This document shows, one piece after another, positions 47,213-57,900 of a stretch of DNA of 64,000 bases. Position numbers and translations under genes: made by a program. Source of the stretch: Candidatus Gastranaerophilales bacterium (GTDB lineage: Bacteria; Cyanobacteriota; Vampirovibrionia; Gastranaerophilales; Gastranaerophilaceae); assembly GCA_944324425.1 (NCBI GenBank), contig CALUWE010000002.1:140630-204629 (forward strand). The letters are read 5' to 3'. Position 1 is the stretch's first letter, and each line of letters begins with the position of its first letter. The notes below the pieces were generated by a model. That model was not told the origin of the DNA. It saw only the letters and a list, made by a program, of their open reading frames with translations, and did not search any database.

Positions 47213-47214
47213 TT

Positions 47215-48366
47215 TTACCTCACTTGAACAGGCATAATTAAGCATAAATAGCTGTCGCCTGAATTTTCTTCTTCCGATTCTTCAGGTTTTATAACCGTTG
47301 CAGATAAATTTGTTGACATTTCAATTCTTATTTTTTCATTTTGAATATTTCTTAAAACATCAAGAACATATTTATAGTTAAATGCAATTAAAAGATTTTC
47401 GGAAATGTATTGTATATCCATATTTTCTTTGGCAGAACCTGCTTCGGGGGTATCTGTGCTTATTTCCAAAGAAGAATCTTCAAAATTAAATTTCATAATA
47501 TTTGTTCTGTTATTTACCATAACAGAGACTCTGTCTATTGTGTTTATTAATTTTTCTCTGTCGATTATTGCAATTTTTTCATTTGTTGTAGGAATTAATT
47601 GCTGGTATCTCGGGTAAGTTCCGTCAATTAAACCTGATTGGAAAAATATATTTTCAAATTCAAACAAAATTCTGTTTGGCATTACAGTGAATTTAACAGT
47701 TTTATCATCAACAAGGGAAATTAATTTTGAAACTTCCATAAGTGTTCTGTATGCACAAATGAAAGTTACATTTTCGCCTTTTGAATTAATCGGAATTCTG
47801 CTTCTTGTTAATCTGTTGCCGTCTGTTGCAACCGTTTCCAATGTATTTTCATTAATTGTAAAGCAAATTCCGGTTAAAACGCCGCCAACTTCGTTTTGAA
47901 CAGCTGAAAATGCCGTTTGTTTTATTGCTTTGTTTAAATCTTTTGTTAAAATTTCAAATTGTTTTTCATTTTCACTATTGTCCGGAAAATCACTTCTGCG
48001 ATAAACATTCGGGAATTCATTCGGGTTTAGGGTGATAACATCATATTTTGTTTTTTCGCTTTTTATTACAATAACATTTGTTTCTTCATTTAATTCAATT
48101 GAAATATCTTTATTATCGGGCAATTTTGTTATAATTTCTTCAATAACTTTTGCGCCGATTGCAATTTTACCTTCTTTAACAACTTCTGCATTTGTTGTGT
48201 AACTTATTGATAAGTTAAGGTCTGTTGTTGTTAAAGTTATTCTATCTGTTGAAACAGTTTCAATTAAAATTGAGGATAAAATCGGCTGTACGCTTCTTGA
48301 ACCGACAATACCTTTAACTGCTTTTATTGAATTTAAAAAGACATCCTTTTTGAGAATTATTTTCAT
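47215..48366 (-). CDS. dnaN: DNA polymerase III beta sliding clamp
   Basis: 383-aa beta clamp that tethers the replicative polymerase to DNA as a ring dimer of three-domain subunits. Recognised from the start (MKIILKKDVFLNSIKAVKG), LPILSS-type QPILSSILIE, TDGNRLTRSRIP, GTYPRYQQLIP and the terminal LCLIMPVQVR (usually MPMR), which receives the polymerase peptide. AAGGAAT ribosome site. No dnaA, recF or gyrB beside it. Confidence 0.96.
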   Translation of the reverse strand: MKIILKKDVFLNSIKAVKGIVGSRSVQPILSSILIETVSTDRITLTTTDLNLSISYTTNAEVVKEGKIAIGAKVIEEIITKLPDNKDISIELNEETNVIVIKSEKTKYDVITLNPNEFPNVYRRSDFPDNSENEKQFEILTKDLNKAIKQTAFSAVQNEVGGVLTGICFTINENTLETVATDGNRLTRSRIPINSKGENVTFICAYRTLMEVSKLISLVDDKTVKFTVMPNRILFEFENIFFQSGLIDGTYPRYQQLIPTTNEKIAIIDREKLINTIDRVSVMVNNRTNIMKFNFEDSSLEISTDTPEAGSAKENMDIQYISENLLIAFNYKYVLDVLRNIQNEKIRIEMSTNLSATVIKPEESEEENSGDSYLCLIMPVQVR

Positions 48367-48525
48367 ATTTTTAATTCCTTATATTTTAAATTAATTATAA
48401 TATAAATAATTAATAATAGTAATAAAGAGATAAAAATTGTTCAAAACTCTTAAAATATTTGTCCCTGTTAGCTTATGGAATTTTAAAACCTGTTTAAAAA
48501 ACTGTTGAAACCTGTTCAAAACCGT
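48367..48525. repeat. Phased CTGTTnAAA repeats in the dnaN-comF gap
   Basis: 159-bp non-coding gap upstream of dnaN. CTGTTTAAA (48490), CTGTTGAAA (48502), CTGTTCAAA (48512) and CCGTTTAAA (48522) lie 12, 10 and 10 bp apart, about one helical turn each; a related TGTTCAAAA is at 48439. No consensus DnaA boxes. They could be protein-binding sites; function inferred only from spacing. Confidence 0.4.
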
Positions 48526-49224
48526 TTAAAACTTTTTTGTTTTTGCAACTGTTAAACAAATTAAATTTTTAACACCTTTTTCTTTGAATAATGAAGTCAG
48601 ATATTCAAGTGTAGAGCCTGTTGTAGTTATATCATCCAATAAAATAACAGGGTTATTTATATTAAAATCAATGTTTAATTCAAAAGAATTTTCTATGTGA
48701 TGAAGCCTTTTATTTCTTTTTAATTTATACATAGGGCTTGTATATTTTGTTTTTCTTAAAGCGGTTGAATTTAGCTTATAGCCTGTAATTTTGGCTAAAT
48801 TTTCAGCTATTAATAAAACATTATCATATCCTCTTTTATTATAATTTTTAGTGTGGGTTAAAACAGGTATTATAACTGCATCTTCAAGGTTTAGCTCATT
48901 TGTTTTATTGTTTTTAATTTTGTCGATATAATCGGCCAGAAACTTTGCTAAATAATAACTTACGGCTTTATTGTGTTTAAATTTTAAACTCTGAATTAAT
49001 TTTTTAATAACACCGTCATAATAAAAAGCGGAAAATACAGGATAATTATTAACAACCCCTTGTGCAAAAGGCGGTAAGTTTTGAACAAGTTTTAAACAAG
49101 TTTTGCACAGAATATTATCATTAATTTGACAGGCACAATTAATGCATTTTCTTTTATAAATTAAATCCAAAATTTCTTTTATTAAAATTTTTATATAAGA
49201 AGCTAATTTTTTTGCTAACACCAT
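48526..49224 (-). CDS. comF: ComF-family phosphoribosyltransferase-like protein
   Basis: 232-aa protein with an N-terminal zinc-finger-like CINCACQ...CKTC (about residues 22-40) and a C-terminal PRTase fold with the PRPP loop [15 protein letters not shown]. ComF homologues aid DNA uptake in Bacillus and may act on nucleotides. Normal length. -10 element TATAAT 6 nt before the ATG and no ribosome site, so probably leaderless. Its stop codon overlaps the phased repeats downstream. Confidence 0.85.
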   Translation of the reverse strand: MVLAKKLASYIKILIKEILDLIYKRKCINCACQINDNILCKTCLKLVQNLPPFAQGVVNNYPVFSAFYYDGVIKKLIQSLKFKHNKAVSYYLAKFLADYIDKIKNNKTNELNLEDAVIIPVLTHTKNYNKRGYDNVLLIAENLAKITGYKLNSTALRKTKYTSPMYKLKRNKRLHHIENSFELNIDFNINNPVILLDDITTTGSTLEYLTSLFKEKGVKNLICLTVAKTKKF

Positions 49225-49246
49225 TTTTCTATTATATAATTTTTCT
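49212..49246. promoter_or_regulatory. Symmetric divergent promoter between comF and gcvPB
   Basis: A perfect palindrome ATTATATAAT (49231-49240) contains both -10 hexamers, one per strand, overlapping by 2 bp. Each side is followed by the same 6-nt spacer TTTTCT or its complement and then the ATG (comF at 49224, gcvPB at 49247). A TTGCTA -35 for gcvPB sits at 49212-49217 with 17-nt spacing, inside the comF coding start. Both messages should be leaderless. Confidence 0.65.
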
Positions 49247-50671
49247 ATGACAAAGAGTATTTTTGAAAAATCGGTTAATAATATTTCAACAAAACCTTTA
49301 TTTAAAGCTGTTGAATGCTACAATGGCGAATTTAAAAGGGAAGGTGAATTAAACCTTCCCGAGTTATCTGAAGTTGAAGTTATGCGCCATTATAAAGAAT
49401 TATCGGATAAAAACTTTTGTATTGAAAAAGGTTTTTATCCTCTCGGTTCTTGCACAATGAAATATAACCCGAGAGTAAATGAAGAAACATCAAGCTATTT
49501 CGGTTTTTCAAACCTTCACCCCAATCAAAGTGATGATGATAGTCAAGGTTCCTTAGAATTAATGTATAAATTGCAGGAAGCCTTGAAAATTATAACGGGA
49601 ATGGATGCTGTTACCTTGCAGCCAATGGCAGGTGCGCAAGGAGAATTAACAGGTATGATGATAATTAAAAAATACTTTGAAAAAAAAGGCGAAAAAAGAA
49701 AAAAAGTTATCATCCCCGATTCCGCCCACGGAACAAACCCTGCAAGTGCTGCAATGGCGGGTTTTGAAATTGTTGAAATTAAATCAAACGAAAAAGGGCT
49801 TGTCGATATTAATGAATTAAAAAAAGTTTTAGATTCAGATGTTGCAGCTATTATGATGACAAACCCAAATACATTAGGGCTTTTTGAAGAAGATATTCTT
49901 GAAATTTCAGAATTAATGCACAATAATGGTTCTCTTTTATATTATGACGGGGCGAATTTAAACGCTGTTATGGGCTATTCAAACCCAAAAATTATGGGGT
50001 TTGATGTAGTTCACCTTAATTTACATAAAACCTTCTCAACCCCCCACGGCGGCGGAGGCCCGGGGGCAGGACCTGTCGGCGTTGTTCAAAAATTGGCAGA
50101 ATTTTTACCTGTTCCTGTTATTGAAAAAGAAGGTGAAAAATATAAAAGAAATTGGAACAAACCTGATACAATCGGAAAAGTTGGCGCTTTTTACGGCAAT
50201 TTTAATGTTTTAGTCAGAGCATATACCTATATTTTAATGCTCGGGTGTGATTTAAGAAAAGTTTCAGGCGATGCCGTTTTAAATGCTAATTATATAAAAG
50301 AAAAATTAAAACCATACTATAAATTAGGCTATGAAACAAAAAGCCTGCATGAATTTGTTTTAACAACGGAAAATTTGCATGATACAGGTGTAAACACACT
50401 AAAAATTGCAAAAAGGTTAATGGATTATGATATTCACCCCCCAACCGTTTATTTTCCTTTAATTGTCCATGAAGCAATGATGATTGAGCCGACTGAAACC
50501 GAATCAAAAGAAGTTTTGGATAATTTTATTGATGTTATGGTTAAAATTATGAAAGAAATTGAACTTGAACCAACTAATTTCGATAATTACCCGTCAAAAA
50601 CAGAAACCAAAAAAGTTGATGAAGTTTTAGCTGCAAGACATCTTAATTTAAGATATAAAAATGAAAACTAA
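49247..50671 (+). CDS. gcvPB: Glycine dehydrogenase (decarboxylating) subunit 2
   Basis: 474-aa PLP-dependent subunit of the glycine cleavage P-protein, which decarboxylates glycine and loads the aminomethyl group on the lipoyl H-protein. PLP-lysine K261 in [31 protein letters not shown] and HGTNPASA are family motifs. Split-type P-protein, so a gcvPA is expected elsewhere. Overlaps queA by 11 nt. No Shine-Dalgarno; TATAAT 6 nt before the ATG. Confidence 0.95.
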   Translation: MTKSIFEKSVNNISTKPLFKAVECYNGEFKREGELNLPELSEVEVMRHYKELSDKNFCIEKGFYPLGSCTMKYNPRVNEETSSYFGFSNLHPNQSDDDSQGSLELMYKLQEALKIITGMDAVTLQPMAGAQGELTGMMIIKKYFEKKGEKRKKVIIPDSAHGTNPASAAMAGFEIVEIKSNEKGLVDINELKKVLDSDVAAIMMTNPNTLGLFEEDILEISELMHNNGSLLYYDGANLNAVMGYSNPKIMGFDVVHLNLHKTFSTPHGGGGPGAGPVGVVQKLAEFLPVPVIEKEGEKYKRNWNKPDTIGKVGAFYGNFNVLVRAYTYILMLGCDLRKVSGDAVLNANYIKEKLKPYYKLGYETKSLHEFVLTTENLHDTGVNTLKIAKRLMDYDIHPPTVYFPLIVHEAMMIEPTETESKEVLDNFIDVMVKIMKEIELEPTNFDNYPSKTETKKVDEVLAARHLNLRYKNEN

Positions 50672-51710
50672 TTTAACTTTAGATGATTTTAACTATAATC
50701 TGCCTGAAAATTTAATTGCAAAATACCCGACCCAAAAGAGGGATGAAGCAAGAATGCTTGTTGTAGATAAATTAACGGGCGAAATTATTCATAAACATTT
50801 TTATGATTTTGTTGATTATCTAAACCCTTGTGATGTCCTTGTTTTAAATAACACAAAAGTTATTCCTGCAAGGCTTTTGGGCAAAAAAGAAACAGGCGCC
50901 AATATTGAAATTTTTCTTACAAGATATTTAGGCAACAATGATTGGCAAGCCATTATAAGAAATTCTAAAAGGTTAAAAGATGGCGATATTGTTATAATAT
51001 CAGACATTTTAAAAGTTTTAATCAAAAAAAAGGGCGAAGCCAACAATGACGGTAATATTCCTGAACACTTGGTTGAATTAATTTATTCCGCTGGTTCAAT
51101 GGAAGATATTTTAAATAAAACAGGTAAAATTCCCCTTCCCCCGTACATTCAAAGAGAAGTTGAAGAAAAAGACAAAGAAGATTACCAAACGGTTTATGCA
51201 AAAGTTTCAGGCTCTGTTGCAGCGCCAACTGCGGGGCTTCATTTTACAAATGAAATTTTAGAAAAAATTGAAAAAAAAGGGGTAAAAATAGCTTATGTTA
51301 CTTTAAATGTAGGCTTAGGAACGTTTTTGCCCGTTAAAGTTAATGATATTAATAACCACAAAATGCACATAGAAAGCTATTTTATTCCAAAAGAAACCGT
51401 TGATATAATAAACAACAAAAAAGGTTCTCTTGTGGCTGTCGGCACAACATCTTTAAGGTGCTTGGAAGCAAATTTTGAAAAATACGGCAAAATAAAAGAA
51501 GGATATGATGAAACAGACATTTTCATCTACCCCCCATATAATTTCAAAGTGGTTGATAAACTTTTAACTAATTTTCATCTTCCAAAATCTACGTTATTAA
51601 TGCTTGTATCTGCTTTTTCTTCAAGAGAAATAATTTTATCCGCATACAATGAAGCAATTAAAAACAATTACAGGTTCTTTAGCTATGGAGATTGCACTTT
51701 TTTAAAATGA
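50661..51710 (+). CDS. queA: tRNA preQ1(34) S-adenosylmethionine ribosyltransferase-isomerase
   Basis: 349-aa enzyme adding the epoxycyclopentane ring from SAM to preQ1 at wobble position 34, a late step of queuosine synthesis. N-terminal [21 protein letters not shown] and [23 protein letters not shown]-terminal [19 protein letters not shown] and [16 protein letters not shown]. Coupled to gcvPB by an 11-nt overlap and to the chromate-transporter gene by ATGA. Normal length. Confidence 0.96.
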   Translation: MKTNLTLDDFNYNLPENLIAKYPTQKRDEARMLVVDKLTGEIIHKHFYDFVDYLNPCDVLVLNNTKVIPARLLGKKETGANIEIFLTRYLGNNDWQAIIRNSKRLKDGDIVIISDILKVLIKKKGEANNDGNIPEHLVELIYSAGSMEDILNKTGKIPLPPYIQREVEEKDKEDYQTVYAKVSGSVAAPTAGLHFTNEILEKIEKKGVKIAYVTLNVGLGTFLPVKVNDINNHKMHIESYFIPKETVDIINNKKGSLVAVGTTSLRCLEANFEKYGKIKEGYDETDIFIYPPYNFKVVDKLLTNFHLPKSTLLMLVSAFSSREIILSAYNEAIKNNYRFFSYGDCTFLK

Positions 51711-52270
51711 ATGTAAGCTTATCTAAAATTTTTAAAATATATTTTTTAATAGGTTTGCAGCTTTTGGGCGGCGGATACGTTATTATGCCTTTATTAAGAA
51801 AATATTTAATTATAGATAATAAATGGTTAAAAGAGGAAGATTTAATTGATTATTTAGCTTTGAGCCAATGTTTACCGGGGCTTATAGCATTAAATATAAC
51901 AATTTTTTCAGGCTATGCCTTAAGAAAAATTTCAGGGGCAATAACGGCTGTTTTTGCGCTTACATTGTCGCCTTTTTTAATAATACTTGTTATAGCAGGG
52001 TTTATTTATAATTTTGCCCAATATCAAATTGTTCAAAATGCCTTTTTTGGAATAAGGTTATCTATTATAGTTTTAATTTTTTACATGATAAAAGATATTT
52101 TTGTTCAGTCCGTAAATTCAAAATTTACCGTTTTTTTATTTTTATTAATTCTTTTATCAAACATCTTTTTACCTCTTGGCCCATCAAGTTTGGTTGTTTT
52201 AGCTATCTTAATTTCAATTCTATATGGTTTTATTCAAGATAAAAAAGAAAGGGCAAAATTGAATGATTAA
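51707..52270 (+). CDS. Chromate transporter half-protein, first subunit
   Basis: 187-aa CHR-domain membrane protein with about 5-6 hydrophobic segments; GGGYVIMPLLRKYLI and LALSQCLPGLIALNITIFSGY are the family signature. Two adjacent short-chain proteins usually form the functional pair. ATG at 51707 overlaps the queA stop (ATGA); the TTG at 51692 is a worse choice. Chromate export is only one known activity; the native anion is uncertain. Confidence 0.85.
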   Translation: MNVSLSKIFKIYFLIGLQLLGGGYVIMPLLRKYLIIDNKWLKEEDLIDYLALSQCLPGLIALNITIFSGYALRKISGAITAVFALTLSPFLIILVIAGFIYNFAQYQIVQNAFFGIRLSIIVLIFYMIKDIFVQSVNSKFTVFLFLLILLSNIFLPLGPSSLVVLAILISILYGFIQDKKERAKLND

Positions 52271-52835
52271 AACTTTGCTTTTACTTTTTATGGAATATTT
52301 TAAAGCGGGAATTTTTTCTGTTGGCGGGGGTTATGCCACTTTGCCTTTTTTATACCACATGGCACAAAATTATGACTGGTTTACAACAAAAGAACTTGTA
52401 AATATGATTGCAATTTCAAATGTAACCCCGGGGCCTGTGGGGCTTAATATGGCAACTTATGCAGGGTTTATGACATCAGGGGTTGTAGGAAGTATTGTTG
52501 CAACATTTGCTGTTACAATAGGCCCATTTATTTTGGCAATTACGGTTATTTATTTTCTAAACAAATTTAAAAATTCAAAAATAATAAAAGATATATTTTT
52601 GGGGCTTCGCCCGACAAGTTGTGCGCTTTTATCTTGTGTTATGCTGCAGTTAATTTTTGAAGATGTTATCAAAACAAAAGAACTTTTAAAAATTCCATTT
52701 AACATTGATTTTAAAGCCGTTATTTTAATTTTAATTTTATTTTTAACTTATAAATACGTTAAAAAACAACCGAGCTATGTTATTTTGATTGGTGCAATTT
52801 TAGGTATTATTTTAAATTTGCCATTTTTTAATTAA
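52263..52835 (+). CDS. Chromate transporter half-protein, second subunit
   Basis: 190-aa companion of the preceding gene, overlapping it by 8 nt. It carries the second CHR signature SVGGGYATLPFLYHM and NVTPGPVGLNMATYAGF with several membrane segments. Inverted or shared topology with the first half is expected for heterodimers of this family. Last gene of the gcvPB-queA-chr operon before the GT-C gene, which has its own -10. Confidence 0.85.
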   Translation: MIKTLLLLFMEYFKAGIFSVGGGYATLPFLYHMAQNYDWFTTKELVNMIAISNVTPGPVGLNMATYAGFMTSGVVGSIVATFAVTIGPFILAITVIYFLNKFKNSKIIKDIFLGLRPTSCALLSCVMLQLIFEDVIKTKELLKIPFNIDFKAVILILILFLTYKYVKKQPSYVILIGAILGIILNLPFFN

Positions 52836-52841
52836 AAAAGC

Positions 52842-52847
52842 TATAAT
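52842..52847 (+). promoter_or_regulatory. -10 of the GT-C gene, 6 nt before ATG
   Basis: TATAAT followed by T6 and the ATG at 52854; no ribosome-binding sequence. Confidence 0.45.
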
Positions 52848-52853
52848 TTTTTT

Positions 52854-54260
52854 ATGGAAAAAAAGCTGAATTTTATATATCCTATTTTATTTTTAATTTT
52901 CGGGCTTTTGATATTTTTTTACCCGATGTTTTTTGATTTTTCCAAAATGGCGGGAAATTTAGGCGATGCAAGATTAATAAGTTATTTATTAGACCATGGC
53001 TATTCATTTTTTACAGGCGATAGTTTTCATTCAAATTATTTTAATATTCCGTTTTTTTATCCTTATCATAACCAGCTTTTTTATACGGATATTTTATTTG
53101 GCGGAACAATTTTATACATTCCAATTCGATTTTTAATCAAAAACCCCTTCTCTGCCGTTCAAATTTGGCTTATAGTAGCTTCAATTTTAAATTTTTTATC
53201 TTTTTATTTGGTTTCAAGAAAAGTTTTTAAATTTTCAAATTTAATTTCATCAATAACCGCATTTTTATTTGCGTTTTCGCTCCCAAGATTTAATCAAATC
53301 GAGCACTACCAATTGTTTTTACAGTTTTATTCAATTTTTGCATTCTATTTTTTCATAACGGCGAATAAAAAAATATACAGGTTTATTCTTTCTGCAATTT
53401 TTCTTTTTCTTCAATTAATAACAACGTTTTATTTTGGCTGGTTTACTGTTTTTGGAGCAATTTTAACCTTTTTTGTAATGATTATCGGAAAAAATTCAAG
53501 ACAAATTTTATTTAATTATTTGAAAGAAAATAAAAAAGGGCTTTTTGCTTTTAGTTTAACTTTAATTTTTCTTTTAGTTCCCGTTGCAATAAAATATTTG
53601 CAAGTTTCAAAAGGGTTTGAATATACAAATATATACCTTTTTGCTCCGTTAAGCATAATTGCCTCACGCAGCATATTGGACAATTTATTTATTAATTTAA
53701 ATTTAGAGAATTTTAATGAAGAACAAATAACGGGTTTTGGCATTTTTGCAACCGTAACGGCTTTAGCAGGGTTAATTTCTCTGAAAAAATATAAATTTGA
53801 AATTTCCCTTTTTGTTATCTTGGCCGTTATTTTCTTTTTATTTTGGCAATTAAATTATTTATTATACCTTTATTTTCCGGCAGCACCAGCAATAAGAGCA
53901 GGAGCAAGAATTATTTTTCTTTTAGTTCCTCTGTTTTGTTTTTTAGTCGGCGTCTGTTTTCAAAAATTGGACAAAAAATATTTCATTATATTTTTAATTT
54001 TGATTTTATTGGAACAAATTCCTGTTAATAATGCTTTTTTATGGACAAAAGAAGAACATTATAAAAGAGTTGAAAAATATGAAATTCCAAAAGAATGTGA
54101 AGTTTTCGGCATTGATGACGAGACAATAAACAATAATATAGATGCAATGTATATTTCAAATAAATTTAAAAAGCCCACAATAAACGGCTATTCAGGCTTT
54201 TTGCCCGAGATAAAAAAAGAAATTTTGCCAAAAAATTGTCTTATTAAAACATTTGAATGA
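52854..54260 (+). CDS. Polytopic membrane protein, GT-C glycosyltransferase-like
   Basis: 468-aa protein with about 10-11 hydrophobic segments. An acidic residue pair sits in the first large loop (NLGDARLISYLLDHGY) and FFYPYHNQLFYTD follows, a layout common in GT-C enzymes of glycan and lipid assembly. Soluble C-terminal tail with CEVFGIDDETINNN and a YSGFLPE motif. Substrate unknown. Probably leaderless. Downstream is a 70-bp gap with the tRNA promoter. Confidence 0.65.
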   Translation: MEKKLNFIYPILFLIFGLLIFFYPMFFDFSKMAGNLGDARLISYLLDHGYSFFTGDSFHSNYFNIPFFYPYHNQLFYTDILFGGTILYIPIRFLIKNPFSAVQIWLIVASILNFLSFYLVSRKVFKFSNLISSITAFLFAFSLPRFNQIEHYQLFLQFYSIFAFYFFITANKKIYRFILSAIFLFLQLITTFYFGWFTVFGAILTFFVMIIGKNSRQILFNYLKENKKGLFAFSLTLIFLLVPVAIKYLQVSKGFEYTNIYLFAPLSIIASRSILDNLFINLNLENFNEEQITGFGIFATVTALAGLISLKKYKFEISLFVILAVIFFLFWQLNYLLYLYFPAAPAIRAGARIIFLLVPLFCFLVGVCFQKLDKKYFIIFLILILLEQIPVNNAFLWTKEEHYKRVEKYEIPKECEVFGIDDETINNNIDAMYISNKFKKPTINGYSGFLPEIKKEILPKNCLIKTFE

Positions 54261-54285
54261 TTTTTAATTAGTTTCCCCCCACCCC

Positions 54286-54315
54286 TTGTTATAAATAAAG
54301 GGTTTATGGTAAGAT
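54286..54315 (+). promoter_or_regulatory. Promoter of tRNA-Ser
   Basis: TTGTTA (54286-54291), 18-nt spacer ending in TGG, TAAGAT (54310-54315). The tRNA starts 15 nt after the -10 hexamer. Confidence 0.6.
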
Positions 54316-54330
54316 GAGATTAACCTTTAA

Positions 54331-54419
54331 GGAGAAATGGCCGAGTGGCTGAAGGCGGCACCCTGCTAAGGTGTTATGTGGAGTAATCTGCATCGAGGGT
54401 TCGAATCCCTCTTTCTCCG
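54331..54419 (+). tRNA. tRNA-Ser (anticodon GCT)
   Basis: 89-nt class II tRNA. Acceptor GGAGAAA pairs with TTTCTCC, the anticodon loop CTGCTAA (54363-54369) gives GCT, a long variable arm typical of serine is present, the T-arm is GGGTTCGAATCCC-like, and the discriminator is G (54419). CCA is not encoded. Reads AGC/AGU codons. A 16-bp hairpin terminator follows at once. tRNA genes are common integration sites; accessory genes begin just beyond. Confidence 0.97.
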
Positions 54420-54459
54420 AATTAAAAAAAGACCTTTGTTTTGAGGTCTTTTTTTAATT
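54420..54459 (+). terminator. tRNA-Ser terminator
   Basis: Perfect 16-bp stem (54420-54435 with 54444-54459), 8-nt loop TTGTTTTG, with a run of seven T in the 3' arm. Confidence 0.9.
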
Positions 54460-54484
54460 GCAAGGATTCGAACTTTGGTGCGAA

Positions 54485-54618
54485 GCGGATTTTGCGTAGG
54501 GTGAAGCGAACGTAAGTGAAGCGAAACCCGCCAATGTGAGCGAACGGCGAAGCGGCTGAAACCTTAAAAAGGTTTCAAAAGCGAAGTTAAGAGAAGCGAA
54601 CCGCTAGTAAAATCCAAG
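54485..54618 (-). repeat. Dispersed repeat copy A (inverted relative to B and C)
   Basis: 134-bp G+C-richer segment built from GAAGCG-type words with an internal hairpin GAAACCTT/AAGGTTTC. On the minus strand it reads CTTGGATTTTACTAGCGG ... TTGGCGGGTTTCGCTTC ... CTTCACCCTACG, matching copies C (60868-60992) and B (61085-61198). No protein-coding role here. The remaining part of the 208-bp gap carries a T-arm-like sequence at 54463-54479. Confidence 0.75.
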
Positions 54619-54667
54619 AGAGCCTCTTTCTTTTGAATTAAATTAAGCACCATAAATAAAAATGTTT

Positions 54668-54952
54668 TTAGTTGTATGATATTCCATATTTTTTCAATTC
54701 GTTTAATAAAACTTCTTTACGAGAAGTTAATTTGTCGATAATTTCGGCAGAATCACTGCCTGAAAGTTCTTGTAAGGCTTCATCAGTTAATTTTAATTCT
54801 ATTGAATACCTTGTATAAGAATTGCTAAAATCAGATTTTGACATTTTGGCATTAAATTCATTTAATTTTGCCAAAGCCCCATTTCTTGTTTTAGGGCTGC
54901 AGTTATTTTTTGGAGCAATATTATTTGAATTTAGTTTTATATCATCATTCAT
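54668..54952 (-). CDS. 94-aa partner of the calpain-like giant protein
   Basis: 94-aa soluble protein, not recognised. N-terminal half Asn/Lys-rich and probably disordered; C-terminal half helical (LTDEALQELSGSDSAEIIDKLTSRKEVLLNELKKYG). Starts 6 nt after the 1733-aa gene, with an AAGGA site inside that gene's end, so the two are one transcript. By analogy with toxin loci it could be an immunity protein or a secretion chaperone; there is no direct evidence. Confidence 0.55.
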   Translation of the reverse strand: MNDDIKLNSNNIAPKNNCSPKTRNGALAKLNEFNAKMSKSDFSNSYTRYSIELKLTDEALQELSGSDSAEIIDKLTSRKEVLLNELKKYGISYN

Positions 54953-54958
54953 AATAAT

Positions 54959-57900
54959 TTATTTTTTCCTTTCGGTTATTATTATATTTTGAAATAAATC
55001 TTCCTTGTTAAAAAATGCATCAACATCTGTTATTTTAATCGGAATACCTTGATTATGAGGGTTATACAAATAATAAACAGTATTTCCGCTTGAGTCTGTT
55101 TCACATTCAAAGCCATATGCATGGGCACCGATACCAAACTGTACAATATTATTTTTATAAAAATCAGGATCTTTCAATTGTTCCAATATTGAACCATCAA
55201 AGGTTTTAATTCTATCACGGCTGATTCCCAAGTCTTCATACAGTTTATACATTTCTTCTTTTTGTTGTTCCATCATTTTTTGCATTTCAAGTTTTTCGGG
55301 TGTTTCCCCTTTATAAAGTTTTAAGTATTCAATCGTATCATTTTTAGAGCTTTCGTCCAAGTTAGGATTATTTTTAATATCTTCTATTTGTTTATCTATT
55401 TCAGCATCGGTAGGAACTTTAATTTCAGGTATATATAAAATAGAATCATAATCCATGGCATTTAATACACTAAATTGTGAGCCGCCATTACCTAATAAAG
55501 TTGTAGCCAATGTGGGATAAACCGTAGTGAACATTTCACTATTATTTTTTGCTGCAACGGTTTTTTTAATTAATTCAGGCTGGTCGTTATAAATTTCACT
55601 ATATTTTGCATAGTGAACTTGCCCTTGTTCGTCAAAATATACAAATACATCATTTGAATTTTTTTCTATAAAGTTACAAAAATCCGCTAATTCTTCGCCG
55701 GATAAATTTTGAACTGCTTTTGCAACTTCATTTTCGATTAATGTTCTTGCATAAGCATATTCAAGCATTTTAAAGCCTTCTGCTCCGCTTGAATACATAT
55801 CCGAAATTTGATTTTTTGGAAATTCTCCGTTTTCAAAAATAACTTCAAAATCACAGTTTGGAAATTTAATTTTAATATTGCCCGATTCATCTTCACTGAA
55901 CATTTCAAGCAAATTTGCCCTTTGGTCGGGAAGTGAATATAAAAGCATCATATTTTCTATACAATAACAATCTCCCAATGTTTGTTGCGAGGATGCATAT
56001 CTGTCAACTGGAGGAAACAGTTTATAATATGTTTCTCTTGACATGTTTATCAATTTGGATTCGGTATCTGAAATTTTTATTCTTATGCCATCTTCACCCT
56101 CAATTTTATATGCATCGCCGATATTAACCGTATCTATTCCGTCTGTATTTTGTTTTACAACAGGAACAAACGCATCTAAAAGTTCTGTTTGCAAATCAGC
56201 CTTATTTTTATTAGATGCAATAACATCACACATTTTATCTATATCGCTTTTTAAATTTGTTGAATAATTCCAGCCATCGCTGCTTTTTATAGTGTTTGGG
56301 TCTTCAGCGTCCGATAATGCATACATAATAGACCGCAAATCATTTACATTATCAAAAGAGCGCAATGCGCTGGCATTTACTTCGCCCGTTTGAATTAATT
56401 CAATAAGCATTGTCATATAGCTTGCATCGATTGAAGACGGGTCTATATTCATCATTGCTTTTATATTTTTATATAAAGTTTCATCGACATTAACTTGTGC
56501 AGCTGTATCACCCATGCCATATTGCTGCATTTTTTGAACAAGTTCGTCCATATTTAATATTCCGATGCCATTATCTGTTTGCAGGTTTTTAAAATATAAA
56601 AATGTTTGGATGTATTCTTGTTCTGTGTAAAAACTATTATTCCCGATGTTATTTTCAATAAAGCGTACATCTTCGCTGGTTAAAGAAGCAATATTGTCTA
56701 AAATTGCATCAGCTTGCCTTGTTGATATTGTGCCTTTGGTTATACTGTTTGCAATTTGTTCAAATACTTCCGGAACATTTGTCAAATCTGATGATTTTAA
56801 AATTTCGCCGAAATAATCTCTGTATGCTAAGTTAAATATGCCTGCCTGAGTTACACCGTCTGATATTTTTGCCATCGTATCTTCGCTGACGGAACCATCA
56901 TCCATTAATTTTAAAAGCAGGTATGCTTTACCAAATTCATTTGTCATGCCTGTTAAATCGGTAATGGATGTGGTAGAATAACCGGTTTTTTCTGCTATTC
57001 GAATTATATCTTCTCTTGTTAATTGAACGCCGCTTTTGGACAATCTGTTATAGGCATAATCTACACTTTTGCATATATTGTTAATATCTCTGCTGTCAAA
57101 TTCTTCTTCAAATTCGCTGCCTTTAATTGCGTTTCGTAAAAGTTCAGCAGTTGTTATTGAACTGTCGTCAATTTCGGCTGATTTTTTTATGGCAGTGCTT
57201 TCTCCGCTTGCCGTTGCAGTTTGTGCAACGCTGCCTGCCAATATATTTCTGCTTGTTAAAGAACTTTGCCCTTGTTCTTTTTCATTAATTGCTCTTGTTA
57301 CCTCGCCTTTATATTTATAATCCTGCGCGTATTTTACAGCATCATCAACAGATGTTATTTCGCCGTTTTTATACATATTAAAGACAACTTCATTTCTTGC
57401 TAAAATTGAAGCGGCACTTATTGAAAGTTGTTCATCCTGCCGTAATTTTTGAGCATTTTGAACCTGTGATTTTACAAGCCCCATTTCAGCATATATTGTT
57501 GCTTCTTCAACGCTTGCAATTTGGCCTTTTTCAAACATTTTTGAAATTGTTTTGTTTGATGAAATTATTGCGGCTTGACTTGTGTTTGTTTCGGGGTATT
57601 TATTTTTAAATTCTCCTGCAGCTTTAATTTGTGAGGCATTCAAATTTCTTGCAGCATAAATTGAAGCGTCATCAAGCGTAATTTGGCCTTTATTCAGCAT
57701 ATTATACACATCTTTATTTTTAACAATGTTTGCTGCTGTTGCAAAAGATGTATCGGGGTTATTATCCGATATTTTGCAAGCATCGTTATATGCCCTTGAA
57801 GATAAATTGTAATTGGTGCAAATTGCAGCTTCGCTTGGAGTTAAACCGCTATTTACCATATTTTGTGCTTTTGATATTTGAGAATCGGATAAACCGTATT

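Noticed and set aside
48367..48525. Chromosome origin next to dnaN
   Set aside because: No DnaA-box consensus (TTATCCACA-type) or dnaA gene seen; only the phased CTGTTnAAA words, so no origin is claimed.
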